45,679 nucleotides of DNA, taken from Pseudohaliea rubra DSM 19751 (GTDB taxonomy: Bacteria; Pseudomonadota; Gammaproteobacteria; Pseudomonadales; Halieaceae). Under the pieces are notes generated by a model, which saw only the letters and a program-made list of their open reading frames with translations, did no database searches and had not been told where the DNA came from. Below are positions 8,196-17,391 of this stretch, piece after piece. The stretch lies in contig NZ_KN234766.1 of NCBI RefSeq assembly GCF_000764025.1, positions 1 through 45,679 of the forward strand, read 5' to 3'. How positions within the stretch are numbered: position 1 is the first letter of the stretch; every line of letters begins with the position of its first letter. The translations under genes were made by a program, and so were the position numbers.

Positions 8196-11106
8196 GCCCT
8201 GCTCCTGCCTCTGTCTTCTTGTCCAGGCCCGCGGGCTCTATGCCCGCGAACAGTGTCTGCCACTGGGCCAGCACCGCATCCCGGTGCTGCCGCACGTCGC
8301 CATCGAGGGGCACAACCCCGTCGGCCTGCTGCAGCGCCAGGCGATGCGAGGCGGAGCGGAAGGCGATGTAGGCCGCGATCAGATCCGCGGCTACCGCTTC
8401 GGGGAAACGCCCCTCCCGGCCGAGGGTCTCGAGGATTCGGATATTATCGGACCAGCGGGTGAGTTCCGGTTCATCGTGCGACCAGGCGAGCACCGCGTAT
8501 TGCACCATAAATTCAATATCGACGATACCGCCGGGGCTCTGCTTGAGATGGAACGACGCCTCGGCGAGCTTTCGCGGCAGCAGGTGCTCGCGCATGCGGT
8601 TGCGCATCGCCACTACCTCCCCGGCAAGTGCTGCCCGATCCCGGGGCCGGGCAAGGATAGCGCAGCGCAGCACGTCTACGGCCTCGGCCACCTGCGGGTC
8701 GCCGGCCACGGGGCGGGCACGCACCAGCGCCTGGTGCTCCCAGGTCCAGGCATCCTCCCGCTGGTAGCCGGCAAAGGCTGCGAGGCTGCTGACCAGCAGC
8801 CCGGACGCCCCGGAGGGCCGCAGCCGCAAATCCACCTCGTAGAGCTGGCCCAGAGCTGTGCGGGTCTCCAGGATATGAATGATTTTCTGCCCCAGGCGCG
8901 TATAAAAGACGCTGTTGTCGATGCTGCGCTCGCCATCGGTCAGCCCGCGGGGCTCGGCGTCCCAGAGAAACACCAGGTCCAGGTCCGAGGCATAGCCGAG
9001 CTCGATGCCACCAAGCTTGCCGTAGGCGCAGATCGCAAAGCCGCTACCCTCGCCCGACCGGGCCGGAGTGCCATAGCGCGTCACCAGGGAGGCCCAGGCA
9101 ACCCGGAGCACCTGCTCAAGCACGACCTCCGCAATGAAGGTGAGCTTGTCGCTGACCTTCATGAGCGGCAGCCGCCCAAGGCGCTCACTTGCCGCCACGC
9201 GAAGCACGTGGGCAGCCTTGAAGTAGCGCAGCGCGTCCATCTGCGCCTCGAGGTCATCCAGCGGCAGACGGTCCACCTGTTGCGCCAGCTCTTCCCGAAG
9301 CCGCGACCGGTCCGGCGCGCGGTAGAGACTGGAGCGGTCGAGGAGCTCGTCGAGGAGCACCGGGTGCGCCGCCAGCAGCTCCGCGACCCAGGGGCTGGCC
9401 TCGCAGAGGGCGACCAGCTCCGCCAGGGCCGGCGGGTTTTCCGTGAGGAGGACGAGGTAGGCGCTGCGCCTGAGCACTGCCCGGACCAGCGGGAGGATGC
9501 GCCGCAGGGCCAGGTCCGGTGCCTCGACCTCGGCACAGGCCTCCAGCAGCAGCGGCATGAAGTGCTCGAGACGCTCCCGCCCCTCGGACTGCAGCCCGCG
9601 CAGGCGGCTGCCGTCCTGCAGCTCTGCGAGGAGCCCGAGGGTCGCCTCTTGCTCGCGGTAACCCAAACCGGCGAGGGTAACTGCATCGACGGCGCCGAAG
9701 GCGACGCCGGCAAGGGGCGCTGCCGGCGCATCGGCCGGCGGGGCGATGAGCTCGTCAAAGTGATGCGCCACGCGGTCGCGCTGCGTCTGGAGCTGCTGCC
9801 GGTAGTCATCCCAGCCGGCGCAACCCATCACCAGAGCCAGGGCAGCCCGGGCGTGCGGGTCCCTCGGCAGCTCCTGGGTCTGGCGGTCGTTATAGCCCTG
9901 GATCGCATGCTCGCTGTCGCGCAGGAAACGGTAGGCCTCGACGAGCTCCCCGACCACCGTCGACGGCAGGATGCCGAGGGCCGCGCAGCTGTCGAGCACC
10001 GGCAGCAGCTCGCGCTGCTGCAGCGCGCGGTCTCGGCCCCCGCGGATGAGCTGGAGGCACTGGGCGACGAACTCTACCTCGCGGATGCCGCCGCGGCCGA
10101 GCTTGACGTTGTCCTGAAGGCCCCGGCGGGCGACTTCCGTGGCGATCATCGCCTTCATGGCGCGCAGGCTCTCGATAACCCCGAAGTCCACATAGCGACG
10201 GAAAACAAAGGGGCGCAGGGTGCGCATGAGCTCCTCGCAGCGGGCCGGGTCACCGGTCAGCGGCCGCGCCTTGATGAGCGCGTAGCGCTCCCAGTCCCGT
10301 CCCTGGTCCTGATAGTAGGCCTCCAGGGCCGCGAAGTTGTGAGCCAGCGGCCCGCTCTCGCCGTAGGGGCGCAGACGCATATCGACCCGGAACACGAAGC
10401 CTTCCGCGGTCACCGGGTCGAGGGCGGCGATGAGGGCCCGACCGAGGCGGGTAAAGAACTCCTCGTTGCTGATGGGCTTGCGCTCGCCATCGGTCTCACC
10501 GCCCTCCGGGTAAGCGAAAACGAGATCGATGTCCGAGGACAGATTGAGCTCGCGGGCCCCGAGCTTGCCCATGGCAAGGACGATAAGCGCCTGCGGCTCG
10601 CCGGAGCGGCGACCGATCGGGCGGCCGAAGCGGCCCTCCAGCTGCGTCTGGCAGGCGGCGAGGGCATGGCGGATACAGGCTTCGGCGAGCAGCGAGGTAT
10701 CACGGACGGTCTCCGCCGTCGCGGCGAGGCGATTGAAGTCCCGCCAGAGAATGCGCAGCATCGCGCGCTGGCGGAAGCGGCGCAGGACCACCGGCAGTTC
10801 CGCTTCCGGCTCGGCGAGCTCAGCAGCAAGGGCATGATCCCAGGCCTCCTCGGGAAGACGCTGCCACAGCTCGCCGCTCGCCGCGAGCTCCGCCAGCAGC
10901 ACCGGGCGCCGCGCCAGCGTAGCGGCCGCCCAGGGACTCGTTGCGAGGACGCGGACAAGCTCGCCGCAGCGCCCGGCGTCATCGCCGAAGGCGGCGCGGG
11001 CAGCGCCATCGCTGTCGGCCTCGCAAAGCGCCTCCCAGGCGCGCCGCGCCCGATCCACAAGCTCCGGCGGCAGGGACGCGAGGAGCAGGTCCACTGGCGG
11101 GGACAC
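8182..11106 (-). CDS. glnE: Bifunctional glutamine synthetase adenylyltransferase/adenylyl-removing enzyme
   Basis: Sets glutamine synthetase activity by adding AMP to, or removing it from, a tyrosine of GlnA, in response to PII and glutamine. The 974-residue protein (E. coli about 946) has two nucleotidyltransferase domains. The N-terminal deadenylase has AMGKLGARELNLSSDIDLVF at residues 178-197, and the C-terminal adenylylase has AYGKLGGIELGYASDLDLVF at about residues 690-710. Both keep the G-S/A-S-D-x-D metal-binding pattern, with a GlnD/PII-type linker between. It starts with GTG at 11106-11104, two bases after the gspE-like stop, and overlaps ilvE by 14 bp. A 1051-codon frame on the opposite strand is a shadow of this gene. 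Confidence 0.97.
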   Translation of the reverse strand: MSPPVDLLLASLPPELVDRARRAWEALCEADSDGAARAAFGDDAGRCGELVRVLATSPWAAATLARRPVLLAELAASGELWQRLPEEAWDHALAAELAEPEAELPVVLRRFRQRAMLRILWRDFNRLAATAETVRDTSLLAEACIRHALAACQTQLEGRFGRPIGRRSGEPQALIVLAMGKLGARELNLSSDIDLVFAYPEGGETDGERKPISNEEFFTRLGRALIAALDPVTAEGFVFRVDMRLRPYGESGPLAHNFAALEAYYQDQGRDWERYALIKARPLTGDPARCEELMRTLRPFVFRRYVDFGVIESLRAMKAMIATEVARRGLQDNVKLGRGGIREVEFVAQCLQLIRGGRDRALQQRELLPVLDSCAALGILPSTVVGELVEAYRFLRDSEHAIQGYNDRQTQELPRDPHARAALALVMGCAGWDDYRQQLQTQRDRVAHHFDELIAPPADAPAAPLAGVAFGAVDAVTLAGLGYREQEATLGLLAELQDGSRLRGLQSEGRERLEHFMPLLLEACAEVEAPDLALRRILPLVRAVLRRSAYLVLLTENPPALAELVALCEASPWVAELLAAHPVLLDELLDRSSLYRAPDRSRLREELAQQVDRLPLDDLEAQMDALRYFKAAHVLRVAASERLGRLPLMKVSDKLTFIAEVVLEQVLRVAWASLVTRYGTPARSGEGSGFAICAYGKLGGIELGYASDLDLVFLWDAEPRGLTDGERSIDNSVFYTRLGQKIIHILETRTALGQLYEVDLRLRPSGASGLLVSSLAAFAGYQREDAWTWEHQALVRARPVAGDPQVAEAVDVLRCAILARPRDRAALAGEVVAMRNRMREHLLPRKLAEASFHLKQSPGGIVDIEFMVQYAVLAWSHDEPELTRWSDNIRILETLGREGRFPEAVAADLIAAYIAFRSASHRLALQQADGVVPLDGDVRQHRDAVLAQWQTLFAGIEPAGLDKKTEAGAGHDIR

Positions 11107-11108
11107 TG

Positions 11109-12884
11109 TCAGCGCTCGACCGCCGGGGCCACGCGCATGACCTCCTCCATGGTGGTTTCCCCCCGGGCGACCCGGGCGGCGCCCGACATGCGCAGGGACT
11201 GCATGCCCTCCTCCAGAGCCACGTGGCGGATCTTGCTGCTATCGAGGCGCGCAGTGACCAGGTGCTGAAGCGCCGGGGTCATGACCAGGACCTCGTAGAT
11301 GCCCCGGCGGCCCAGGTAGCCGGTTTCCCGGCAGCGCTTGCAGCCCACGGGACGGGCGATGGTCTCGGGCAGGGGCAGCTCCCGGGGCGCCGTAAGCTCG
11401 CGCCAGGCCTCCGGGTCCGGCGCCGCCGGCGCCTTGCAGTCCGGGCAGAGCATGCGCACCAGGCGCTGGGACATGATGCCTCGGACCGTCGCGCGGATCA
11501 GGTAGGCAGGCACCCCGAGCTCGAGCAGCCTCGACAGGGAAGAGGGAGAGTCGTTGGTGTGCAGCGTCGACAGCACCAGATGGCCCGTGAGCGCCGCCTG
11601 CACGGCCATCTCCGCCGTCTCGAGATCGCGGATCTCACCGACCATGATGATGTCCGGATCCTGGCGCAGGAGCGTGCGCACCCCGGTGGAGAAGTCGAGG
11701 TCGATGCCGTGATTGACCTGCATCTGGTTAAAGGCCGGCTCCACCATCTCGATCGGGTCCTCGATGGTGCATACGTTCACCTCATCGGTGGCGAGCTGGC
11801 GCAGCGTGGAATAAAGGGTCGTGGTCTTGCCCGACCCGGTGGGCCCGGTCACCAGGACGATGCCGTTGCCGCTGTCGGTCATGGCGTGCCAGCGGGCAAG
11901 GTCTTCATCCGCCAGGCCCAGCTCCTCGAAGCTTTTTTGCAGCACCTCCGGGTCGAAGATACGCATGACGAGCTTCTCGCCGAAGGCCGTGGGCAGCGTG
12001 GACAGACGCAGCTCGATCTCGCCGCCCGCGGGGCTGCGGGTCTTGAGGCGTCCGTCCTGGGGCCGGCGCTTCTCGGCCACGTCCATGCGGCCGAGGATCT
12101 TGATGCGGCTGGTCATGGCGGCACAGACCGGCGTCGGCAGCTCATAAACCGTATGCAGCACCCCGTCAATGCGGAAGCGCACATGGCCCTGCTCCCGCCG
12201 CGGCTCTACGTGGATATCGCTGGCGCGCTGCTCGAAGGCGTACTGCAGCAGCCAGTCGACGATGCTGACCACGTGCTGGTCGTTGGCATCGAGCTCCTTC
12301 ATGCTGCCAAGCTCGAGCATCTGCTCCAGGTTGGTCACACCGCTGCCCGAGGGAGCGGTGCCCTGGGCGCCGGCCCCGCGTACGGAGCGGGCCATGGTGT
12401 AGAACTCCCGGCTGTAGCGCTGGATGGCCCGCGGGTCTGCGAGCACACAGCGCACGGGCCTGCGGGCGACGTGCTCGAGGTTGTCCTGCCAGTCCCGGCG
12501 CCAGGGCTCGGCGCTGGCCACCACTACTTCGTCCGGGTGTACCTCGACGGCGAGGATCCGGTGCCGCTCGGCAAAGGCCCGGGACATTACTTCAGCGACC
12601 TCGCCAACGTTGATCTTCAGCGGATCGATCTCATAGACCTGCTGTCCGGCGCGTTCGCCCAGCCAGGCCAGCAGCGCCGGCATATCGAGGATCTGCCCGG
12701 GGCGGGCGGCGTCCGGCAGTTTCTGCTCGGCGAGGAAAACCAGAGGGTGTACAGAGCCGATGTTGACCCCGGCCAGGCGCCGGCAGTCGGCTGCAGAAAG
12801 CCGGTCATCGCGGTGCAGGTCCGCAACCACCTGCTCGAGGCGCAGGGGCGGATCGCCCTGGGGATGTGCTTCCTGGCGGCTCAT
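11109..12884 (-). CDS. GspE/PulE/PilB-family secretion ATPase
   Basis: Hexameric ATPase of the type II secretion/type IV pilus class, 591 residues. The N-terminal region (residues 1-180) resembles the GspE N-terminal domain. The ATPase core follows, with ASDIHVEP near residue 221, Walker A GPTGSGKTT at residues 347-355, IIMVGEIRD as Walker B near residue 414, and the His-box STLHTND. A four-cysteine zinc-binding insert (CPDC then CKRC) lies near residues 487-525. I chose the ATG at 12884-12882 because upstream sequence has no homology. No pilC/gspF, pilin or prepilin peptidase lies nearby, so it is an orphan here. It stands first in the run ending with rmlB. Whether it energises a pilus encoded elsewhere cannot be told from this window. 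Confidence 0.93.
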   Translation of the reverse strand: MSRQEAHPQGDPPLRLEQVVADLHRDDRLSAADCRRLAGVNIGSVHPLVFLAEQKLPDAARPGQILDMPALLAWLGERAGQQVYEIDPLKINVGEVAEVMSRAFAERHRILAVEVHPDEVVVASAEPWRRDWQDNLEHVARRPVRCVLADPRAIQRYSREFYTMARSVRGAGAQGTAPSGSGVTNLEQMLELGSMKELDANDQHVVSIVDWLLQYAFEQRASDIHVEPRREQGHVRFRIDGVLHTVYELPTPVCAAMTSRIKILGRMDVAEKRRPQDGRLKTRSPAGGEIELRLSTLPTAFGEKLVMRIFDPEVLQKSFEELGLADEDLARWHAMTDSGNGIVLVTGPTGSGKTTTLYSTLRQLATDEVNVCTIEDPIEMVEPAFNQMQVNHGIDLDFSTGVRTLLRQDPDIIMVGEIRDLETAEMAVQAALTGHLVLSTLHTNDSPSSLSRLLELGVPAYLIRATVRGIMSQRLVRMLCPDCKAPAAPDPEAWRELTAPRELPLPETIARPVGCKRCRETGYLGRRGIYEVLVMTPALQHLVTARLDSSKIRHVALEEGMQSLRMSGAARVARGETTMEEVMRVAPAVER

Positions 12885-13027
12885 AAACGGTCTCTTGCGC
12901 GCATCGCGACCCACGGCCGGGATGCTAACACAGGCTGCGGAAACGCTCGCAAAACTGTCATCTTGCCACGCAAGACAAGCGCCACCGACTTGCCTATACT
13001 CGCCCCGGATTTGAACGGAGCACGCCC

Positions 13028-13708
13028 ATGGCCGTCGGCAGCCCGCTCGGCAAACTCTTCGGCACCTCGCCGATCAAGCCCCTGCAGCACCACATGCAGC
13101 TGGTCTACCGGTCGGCGGAGCTGCTGTGTCGCCTGGTGGAGGCGGCCCTCGACGGCAACCGGTCGCGCATGGACGCCCTGTCTCTGGAGCTCGAGGCGTC
13201 GGCCCGGGAGGCTCAGGCCGTAGCCACGGAGCTGCGCCGGCACCTGCCCCGGGGCCTGTTCCTCGCCATGCCGCGGCCCGATCTCCTGCAGCTCCTCAGC
13301 GCCCAGCAGCAACTCGCCGACGACGCCCGCCGCACCGCCCGCAGCCTCCTGTTCCGCCCCCTGGCCATACCCGGGGCGGCGCGCAAAACCCTGAGCAGCC
13401 TGCTCAAGCGCAGCGAGGGGCTGGCGGCGCTGGTGCTCGAGACGATCGAGAGCACCGACGAGCTCCTTGAAACCGGCTTCGCCGGCGCCGAGGCCCGGCG
13501 CGTCGAGCGACAGCTCGACAGTCTCCACCGCCGCGTGCAGCAGAGCGACCGGCAGGCCGACAAGCTGCGCGAGCAGCTGCTGCGCAGCGAGGCAGAGCTC
13601 AGCCCCGTGGACAACAGCTTCAATTACCAGCTGGTTGATGCCCTGGACGCCCTCGCCGCCCTCAATGGCGAAATCGGCGAGCGGCTGCGTCTGCTCCTGG
13701 CCCACTAG
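13028..13708 (+). CDS. DUF47/TIGR00153 family Pit accessory protein (PhoU-like)
   Basis: 226 residues, predicted almost entirely helical. The start, GSPLGKLFGTSPIKPLQHHM, is typical of the TIGR00153 family, whose members are encoded beside Pit phosphate transporters and resemble PhoU. Its cytosolic regulatory role on the transporter is inferred from that association. The ATG at 13028 has GGAG 8 nt upstream and a TATACT -10-like hexamer at 12995-13000, so a promoter probably lies there although the -35 is poor. The gene ends 23 bp before pit and is presumably co-transcribed with it. Confidence 0.9.
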   Translation: MAVGSPLGKLFGTSPIKPLQHHMQLVYRSAELLCRLVEAALDGNRSRMDALSLELEASAREAQAVATELRRHLPRGLFLAMPRPDLLQLLSAQQQLADDARRTARSLLFRPLAIPGAARKTLSSLLKRSEGLAALVLETIESTDELLETGFAGAEARRVERQLDSLHRRVQQSDRQADKLREQLLRSEAELSPVDNSFNYQLVDALDALAALNGEIGERLRLLLAH

Positions 13709-13731
13709 CGACCCGACCCCAGGACCTGACC

Positions 13732-15009
13732 GTGGAAATCATTGCCCAGTACGGGACCGAGCTTCTTATTCTTGCCTGCATCGCGGGCTTCTTCATGGCC
13801 TGGGGCATCGGCGCCAACGACGTCGCCAATGCCATGGGCACGTCCGTCGGCTCCCGGGCCCTGACAATCCGCCAGGCCATTCTCATCGCCATCGTGTTCG
13901 AATTCCTCGGCGCCTACCTCGCCGGCGGCGAGGTCACGGCGACCATCCGCAAAGGGATCATCGACCCGACGCTCCTCGTCGATACCCCGGAGCTGCTGGT
14001 CTACGGCATGATGTCGGCACTCTTCGCCGCCGGCACCTGGCTGCTGGTGGCGAGCGTGCGCGGCTGGCCGGTGTCTACCACCCACTCCATCGTCGGCGCC
14101 ATTGTCGGCTTTGCCGCCGTCGGCATCTCCATGGAGGCGGTGTCCTGGGGCAAAGTCGGCACCATCGTCGCGAGCTGGGTCGTCTCGCCGGTGCTCGCCG
14201 GGGGCATCGCCTTCGGCCTGTTCATGAGCGTAAAACTGCTGATCCTCGATACGGAAAATCCCTTCGAGCGCGCCAAGCGCTATATCCCGCTATACATGTG
14301 GGCCGTGGGCTTCATGATCTCCATGGTCACACTGCTCAAGGGCCTCAAGCATCTCGGCCTGGCCATGGACTTCGGCCTCGGCTCGAAGTTTGCCAACGCC
14401 CTGCCCATCTCCGCCGCCATCGGGTTGCTTGTGGCCGGCTTCGGCGCACTCCTGCTCCGCCGCATCCGCTATGTCGAGAACGCCGATGACCGCTTCGCCA
14501 GCGTCGAACGGGTATTCGCCGTACTGATGATCTTCACCGCCTGCTCCATGGCCTTCGCCCATGGCTCCAACGATGTGGCCAATGCCGTAGGTCCCCTGGC
14601 CGCTGTCGCCAGCACCATCAAGACCGGCGGCATGATCGGCAGCAAGGCGCCGATGGCGGCGTGGATCCTGCTGGTCGGCGCGATCGGCATCGTCATCGGC
14701 CTTGCCACCTACGGCTGGAAGGTCATCATGACCGTCGGCCGGCGCATCACCGAGCTGACCCCCTCCCGGGGCTTTGCCGCGGAGCTCGCCGCCGCGTCCA
14801 CGGTGGTTGTCGCCTCTGCCACGGGCCTGCCCGTGTCGACTACCCATACCCTGGTCGGCGCTGTGCTCGGCGTTGGCCTCGCCCGCGGCATCGCAGCCAT
14901 CGACCTGCGCGTGATCGGCTCTATTTTCCTGTCCTGGATCATCACGCTCCCGGCCGGGGCGATCCTCGCCATCATCTATTTCTTCATCCTGCGCAGCATT
15001 TTCGGCTGA
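13732..15009 (+). CDS. pit: Inorganic phosphate transporter, Pit family
   Basis: A 425-residue inner-membrane low-affinity phosphate carrier (PHO4 family), probably symporting metal-phosphate with protons. The two inverted family repeats are visible: GANDVANAMGTSVGS near residue 27 with PVSTTHSIVGA near residue 115, and GSNDVANAVGPLAAV near residue 278 with PVSTTHTLVGA near residue 368. About ten hydrophobic segments are evident. It starts with GTG at 13732. The upstream DUF47 gene is its usual partner. No clear Pho box was found, which fits constitutive expression of Pit systems. Confidence 0.95.
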   Translation: MEIIAQYGTELLILACIAGFFMAWGIGANDVANAMGTSVGSRALTIRQAILIAIVFEFLGAYLAGGEVTATIRKGIIDPTLLVDTPELLVYGMMSALFAAGTWLLVASVRGWPVSTTHSIVGAIVGFAAVGISMEAVSWGKVGTIVASWVVSPVLAGGIAFGLFMSVKLLILDTENPFERAKRYIPLYMWAVGFMISMVTLLKGLKHLGLAMDFGLGSKFANALPISAAIGLLVAGFGALLLRRIRYVENADDRFASVERVFAVLMIFTACSMAFAHGSNDVANAVGPLAAVASTIKTGGMIGSKAPMAAWILLVGAIGIVIGLATYGWKVIMTVGRRITELTPSRGFAAELAAASTVVVASATGLPVSTTHTLVGAVLGVGLARGIAAIDLRVIGSIFLSWIITLPAGAILAIIYFFILRSIFG

Positions 15010-15107
15010 CCCGTCGCCGGAAGCGCACCGATGAGCGCCCCGGGACAGGACACCGGCCCTGGTTTTTGGGTACGCTCACAGCACCAGTGACCGCAGGACA
15101 GCGAGCA

Positions 15108-16424
15108 GTGAACAGCGACGACCGCCGTGGCGAACCGGGCAGCTTCGCCTGGTTCCGGAACACCGCGCCCTATATCAACGCCCACCGGGGGCGCCGCTTC
15201 GTGCTCATGCTCGACGGCGAAATCGCCGCCAGCGGCGCCCTTGCGCCGCTCATCCACGATATTGCCCTCCTGGCCAGCCTCGGCGTGCACCTGGTACTCG
15301 TCCACGGCAGCCGTCCGCAGATCGACGCGCGGCTGGCGGGGGCCGGCCAGCAGTGCGCCTTCCACCGGGGCCTGCGCATCACCGATGCGGCCGCCATGGT
15401 GCACGTGCGCGACGCCGCCGGCGCCCTGCGGGTGGAAATCGAGGCTCTGCTCTCCATGGGGCTGCCCAATTCACCGATGCAGGGCGCCAACCTGCGCATC
15501 GTCAGTGGCAACTTCGTAACCGCGCGCCCCATCGGGGTACTCGACGGCATAGACCACCAGCTCACGGGGCGGGTCCGGGGCATCGACCAGGACGGCATTC
15601 TCGCCCAGCTCGACGCCGGCTCCATCGTGCTGCTCTCGCCCCTGGGCTATTCGCCGACGGGGGAAGCCTTCAACCTGCCCCTGGAAGACGTAGCGGTGCA
15701 GGCTGCCGTGGCTATCGGTGCCCACAAGCTCGTGCTCTTCGGCAGCGCCGACGGCGTGCGCGATGGCGAGGGCCGCCTCATCCGTCAATGCGCCGTGGAC
15801 GAGATCGCGGCGCTCGCGCCCACCGCGCCGGAGCAGGCGCGGCTGCTGGAGACCGCCGGGCGCGCCTGCCGCCAGGGTGTGCCGCGCTGCCACGTGATCA
15901 GCTACCGGGCCGGTGCGGCACTGCTCGAGGAGTTGTTCACCCACGACGGCTGCGGCACCCTGGTCACCCGTCGTCCCTACGAGCAGGCGCGGCAGGCGCA
16001 GATCGATGACGTCGGGGGCATCATCGAGCTGATTGAGCCCCTCGAGGCCGAGGGCGTGCTGCTGAAGCGGTCCCGGGAGCTGCTCGAAGCAGAGATCGAC
16101 CGCTTTCGTCTTCTCGAGCGCGACGGACGCATTATTGCCTGCGCCGCGCTCTATCCCTTCCCACAGGACCGCTGCGGCGAACTCGCCTGCATCGTCTCGC
16201 ACCCGGACTACCGAGGCGCCAGCCGCGGCCAGCGCCTGCTCGAGGAGTTGGAGATGGAGGCTCGCGCCCAGGGCCTCACACGCGTCTTCGTACTTACCAC
16301 GCAGACCGCACACTGGTTCCTCGAGCAGGGATTCGTCGAGGGCAGCCGGGGCGAGCTGCCGGCGGCGCGGCGGGACCTCTACAACCTGCAGCGCAACTCC
16401 AAGGTCTTCTTCAAGACGCTGTAA
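15108..16424 (+). CDS. argA: Amino-acid N-acetyltransferase (N-acetylglutamate synthase)
   Basis: Acetylates glutamate with acetyl-CoA, the first step of arginine synthesis. The 438-residue protein (E. coli ArgA 443) has an N-terminal amino-acid-kinase-like domain (residues about 10-290) that senses arginine in relatives, including VLVHGSRPQID and SPLGYSPTGEAFNL. A C-terminal GNAT domain follows (about 295-438) with YRGASRGQRLLEELE as the acetyl-CoA loop, ending in the family-typical LQRNSKVFFKTL. I chose the GTG at 15108, which has AGGA 9 nt upstream; a second GTG at 15087 is possible. The frame extends much further upstream inside pit without homology. It follows pit by 98 bp. Confidence 0.95.
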   Translation: MNSDDRRGEPGSFAWFRNTAPYINAHRGRRFVLMLDGEIAASGALAPLIHDIALLASLGVHLVLVHGSRPQIDARLAGAGQQCAFHRGLRITDAAAMVHVRDAAGALRVEIEALLSMGLPNSPMQGANLRIVSGNFVTARPIGVLDGIDHQLTGRVRGIDQDGILAQLDAGSIVLLSPLGYSPTGEAFNLPLEDVAVQAAVAIGAHKLVLFGSADGVRDGEGRLIRQCAVDEIAALAPTAPEQARLLETAGRACRQGVPRCHVISYRAGAALLEELFTHDGCGTLVTRRPYEQARQAQIDDVGGIIELIEPLEAEGVLLKRSRELLEAEIDRFRLLERDGRIIACAALYPFPQDRCGELACIVSHPDYRGASRGQRLLEELEMEARAQGLTRVFVLTTQTAHWFLEQGFVEGSRGELPAARRDLYNLQRNSKVFFKTL

Positions 16425-16500
16425 CCGACCCTGCAGGCGCGGGGGCGCGCCTCCCACCGGGCACGACGCGCTTTGGGAGCGGCGAACCCTGCCGAGAGGC

Positions 16501-17391
16501 CTACCGGGGCACCATGAGCTTTTCGAGGTCCCGCGCCAGAGCAGCGAGCTCGCGCTGGAGCCGGGCCTGCTGGCGCTCGCTGCGGCTCGCGAGCACGTCG
16601 GTGACCGCGTCCAGTAGCACGGCGCTGTTGTGATTGGTGCCGGCGATGTAGTCTTCGGACCCCCACTGTTCCCAGTCATGCACCGATGCGCGCAGCCGGT
16701 CCTGCCAGCCGGGCTCCCGGCTGAGGATCTCCTCGAGCCGGTCCACCCAGGCAGCGCGTACTGCCAGCCAGGCGCCATCGATGCGCCTGAGCTCTGCCAC
16801 CGCGGCCTGCAGGCGCGCCTCCTGCCCGGCGTCGAGGCGGCCGAGGTAATCGCCAAGGTTGTCCTCCAGGCGCTCCAGGGCATCTTCGCGGTAGGCGTCG
16901 TCGGTGCGCGGCAGGTACTCGGCCTCGTACTCGGCCTGCCGCTCCCGGAGCTCGGCAAGGAACGTCTCCAGCTGGCTCTCCGACAGACTCTCGCCGAGGC
17001 CGATAAGCGCTTCGAGGGCCTGATCGCGCAGCCGATACCAGGCGGCTTCGAAAGCAGCCAGGAGTCCCGCCAGATCCGCCAGCGCCGGGTCGCGGCGGGC
17101 CAGCGCCTGCGCCTCGTCGACCAGCACCGCGTAGCGCGGAAGCTCCTCGCTGCGGTGCCAGGCAAGGACCGGGTCGAGGAGCGCTCCCAGGCGGGCCTCC
17201 TGATCCCGGTCGAGGGGCACATAGCCCTCAATGTACCAGGGCACGAGAAAGTCGAGACGGTTGTAGAAAAACACCCTTGCACTGCAGGCAGAGAGCAGCA
17301 GCGCCACCAGCAGCAGCACAGCGAGACGGACGGGCCTCAGGGGTAGTCGAGGCCGTCGGTCGCGAACAGCATCTCGGGATTGCGAAAGCAC
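16501..17391 (-). CDS. DUF6279-type lipoprotein
   Basis: A 296-residue predicted lipoprotein. A basic N terminus is followed by a hydrophobic run and the lipobox LLLSAC near residue 36, giving a mature protein that is highly charged and helical. The segment FFYNRLDFLVPWYIEGYVPL just after the cysteine and the all-helical body fit the DUF6279 family, whose role is unknown. The Asp+2 avoidance signal is absent (the residue after Cys is Ser), which by the E. coli rule predicts outer-membrane sorting. The only reasonable start is the GTG at 17391, 55 bp inside the VOC gene; a GTG nearer the hydrophobic run would remove most of the signal peptide. Confidence 0.75.
   Translation of the reverse strand: MLSQSRDAVRDRRPRLPLRPVRLAVLLLVALLLSACSARVFFYNRLDFLVPWYIEGYVPLDRDQEARLGALLDPVLAWHRSEELPRYAVLVDEAQALARRDPALADLAGLLAAFEAAWYRLRDQALEALIGLGESLSESQLETFLAELRERQAEYEAEYLPRTDDAYREDALERLEDNLGDYLGRLDAGQEARLQAAVAELRRIDGAWLAVRAAWVDRLEEILSREPGWQDRLRASVHDWEQWGSEDYIAGTNHNSAVLLDAVTDVLASRSERQQARLQRELAALARDLEKLMVPR

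Noticed and set aside
8113-11268. A 1051-codon open frame on the plus strand opposite glnE
   Set aside because: It mirrors glnE codon positions in GC-rich DNA and has no recognisable domain; glnE is certain on the other strand.
12955-12961. CTGTCAT upstream of the Pit accessory gene as a Pho box
   Set aside because: Only one half-site matches; the second 7-mer at the proper spacing does not, and its distance from the -10 is wrong.
16425-16500. A terminator between argA and the DUF6279 gene
   Set aside because: GC-rich sequence with no stem followed by a T-run on either strand.
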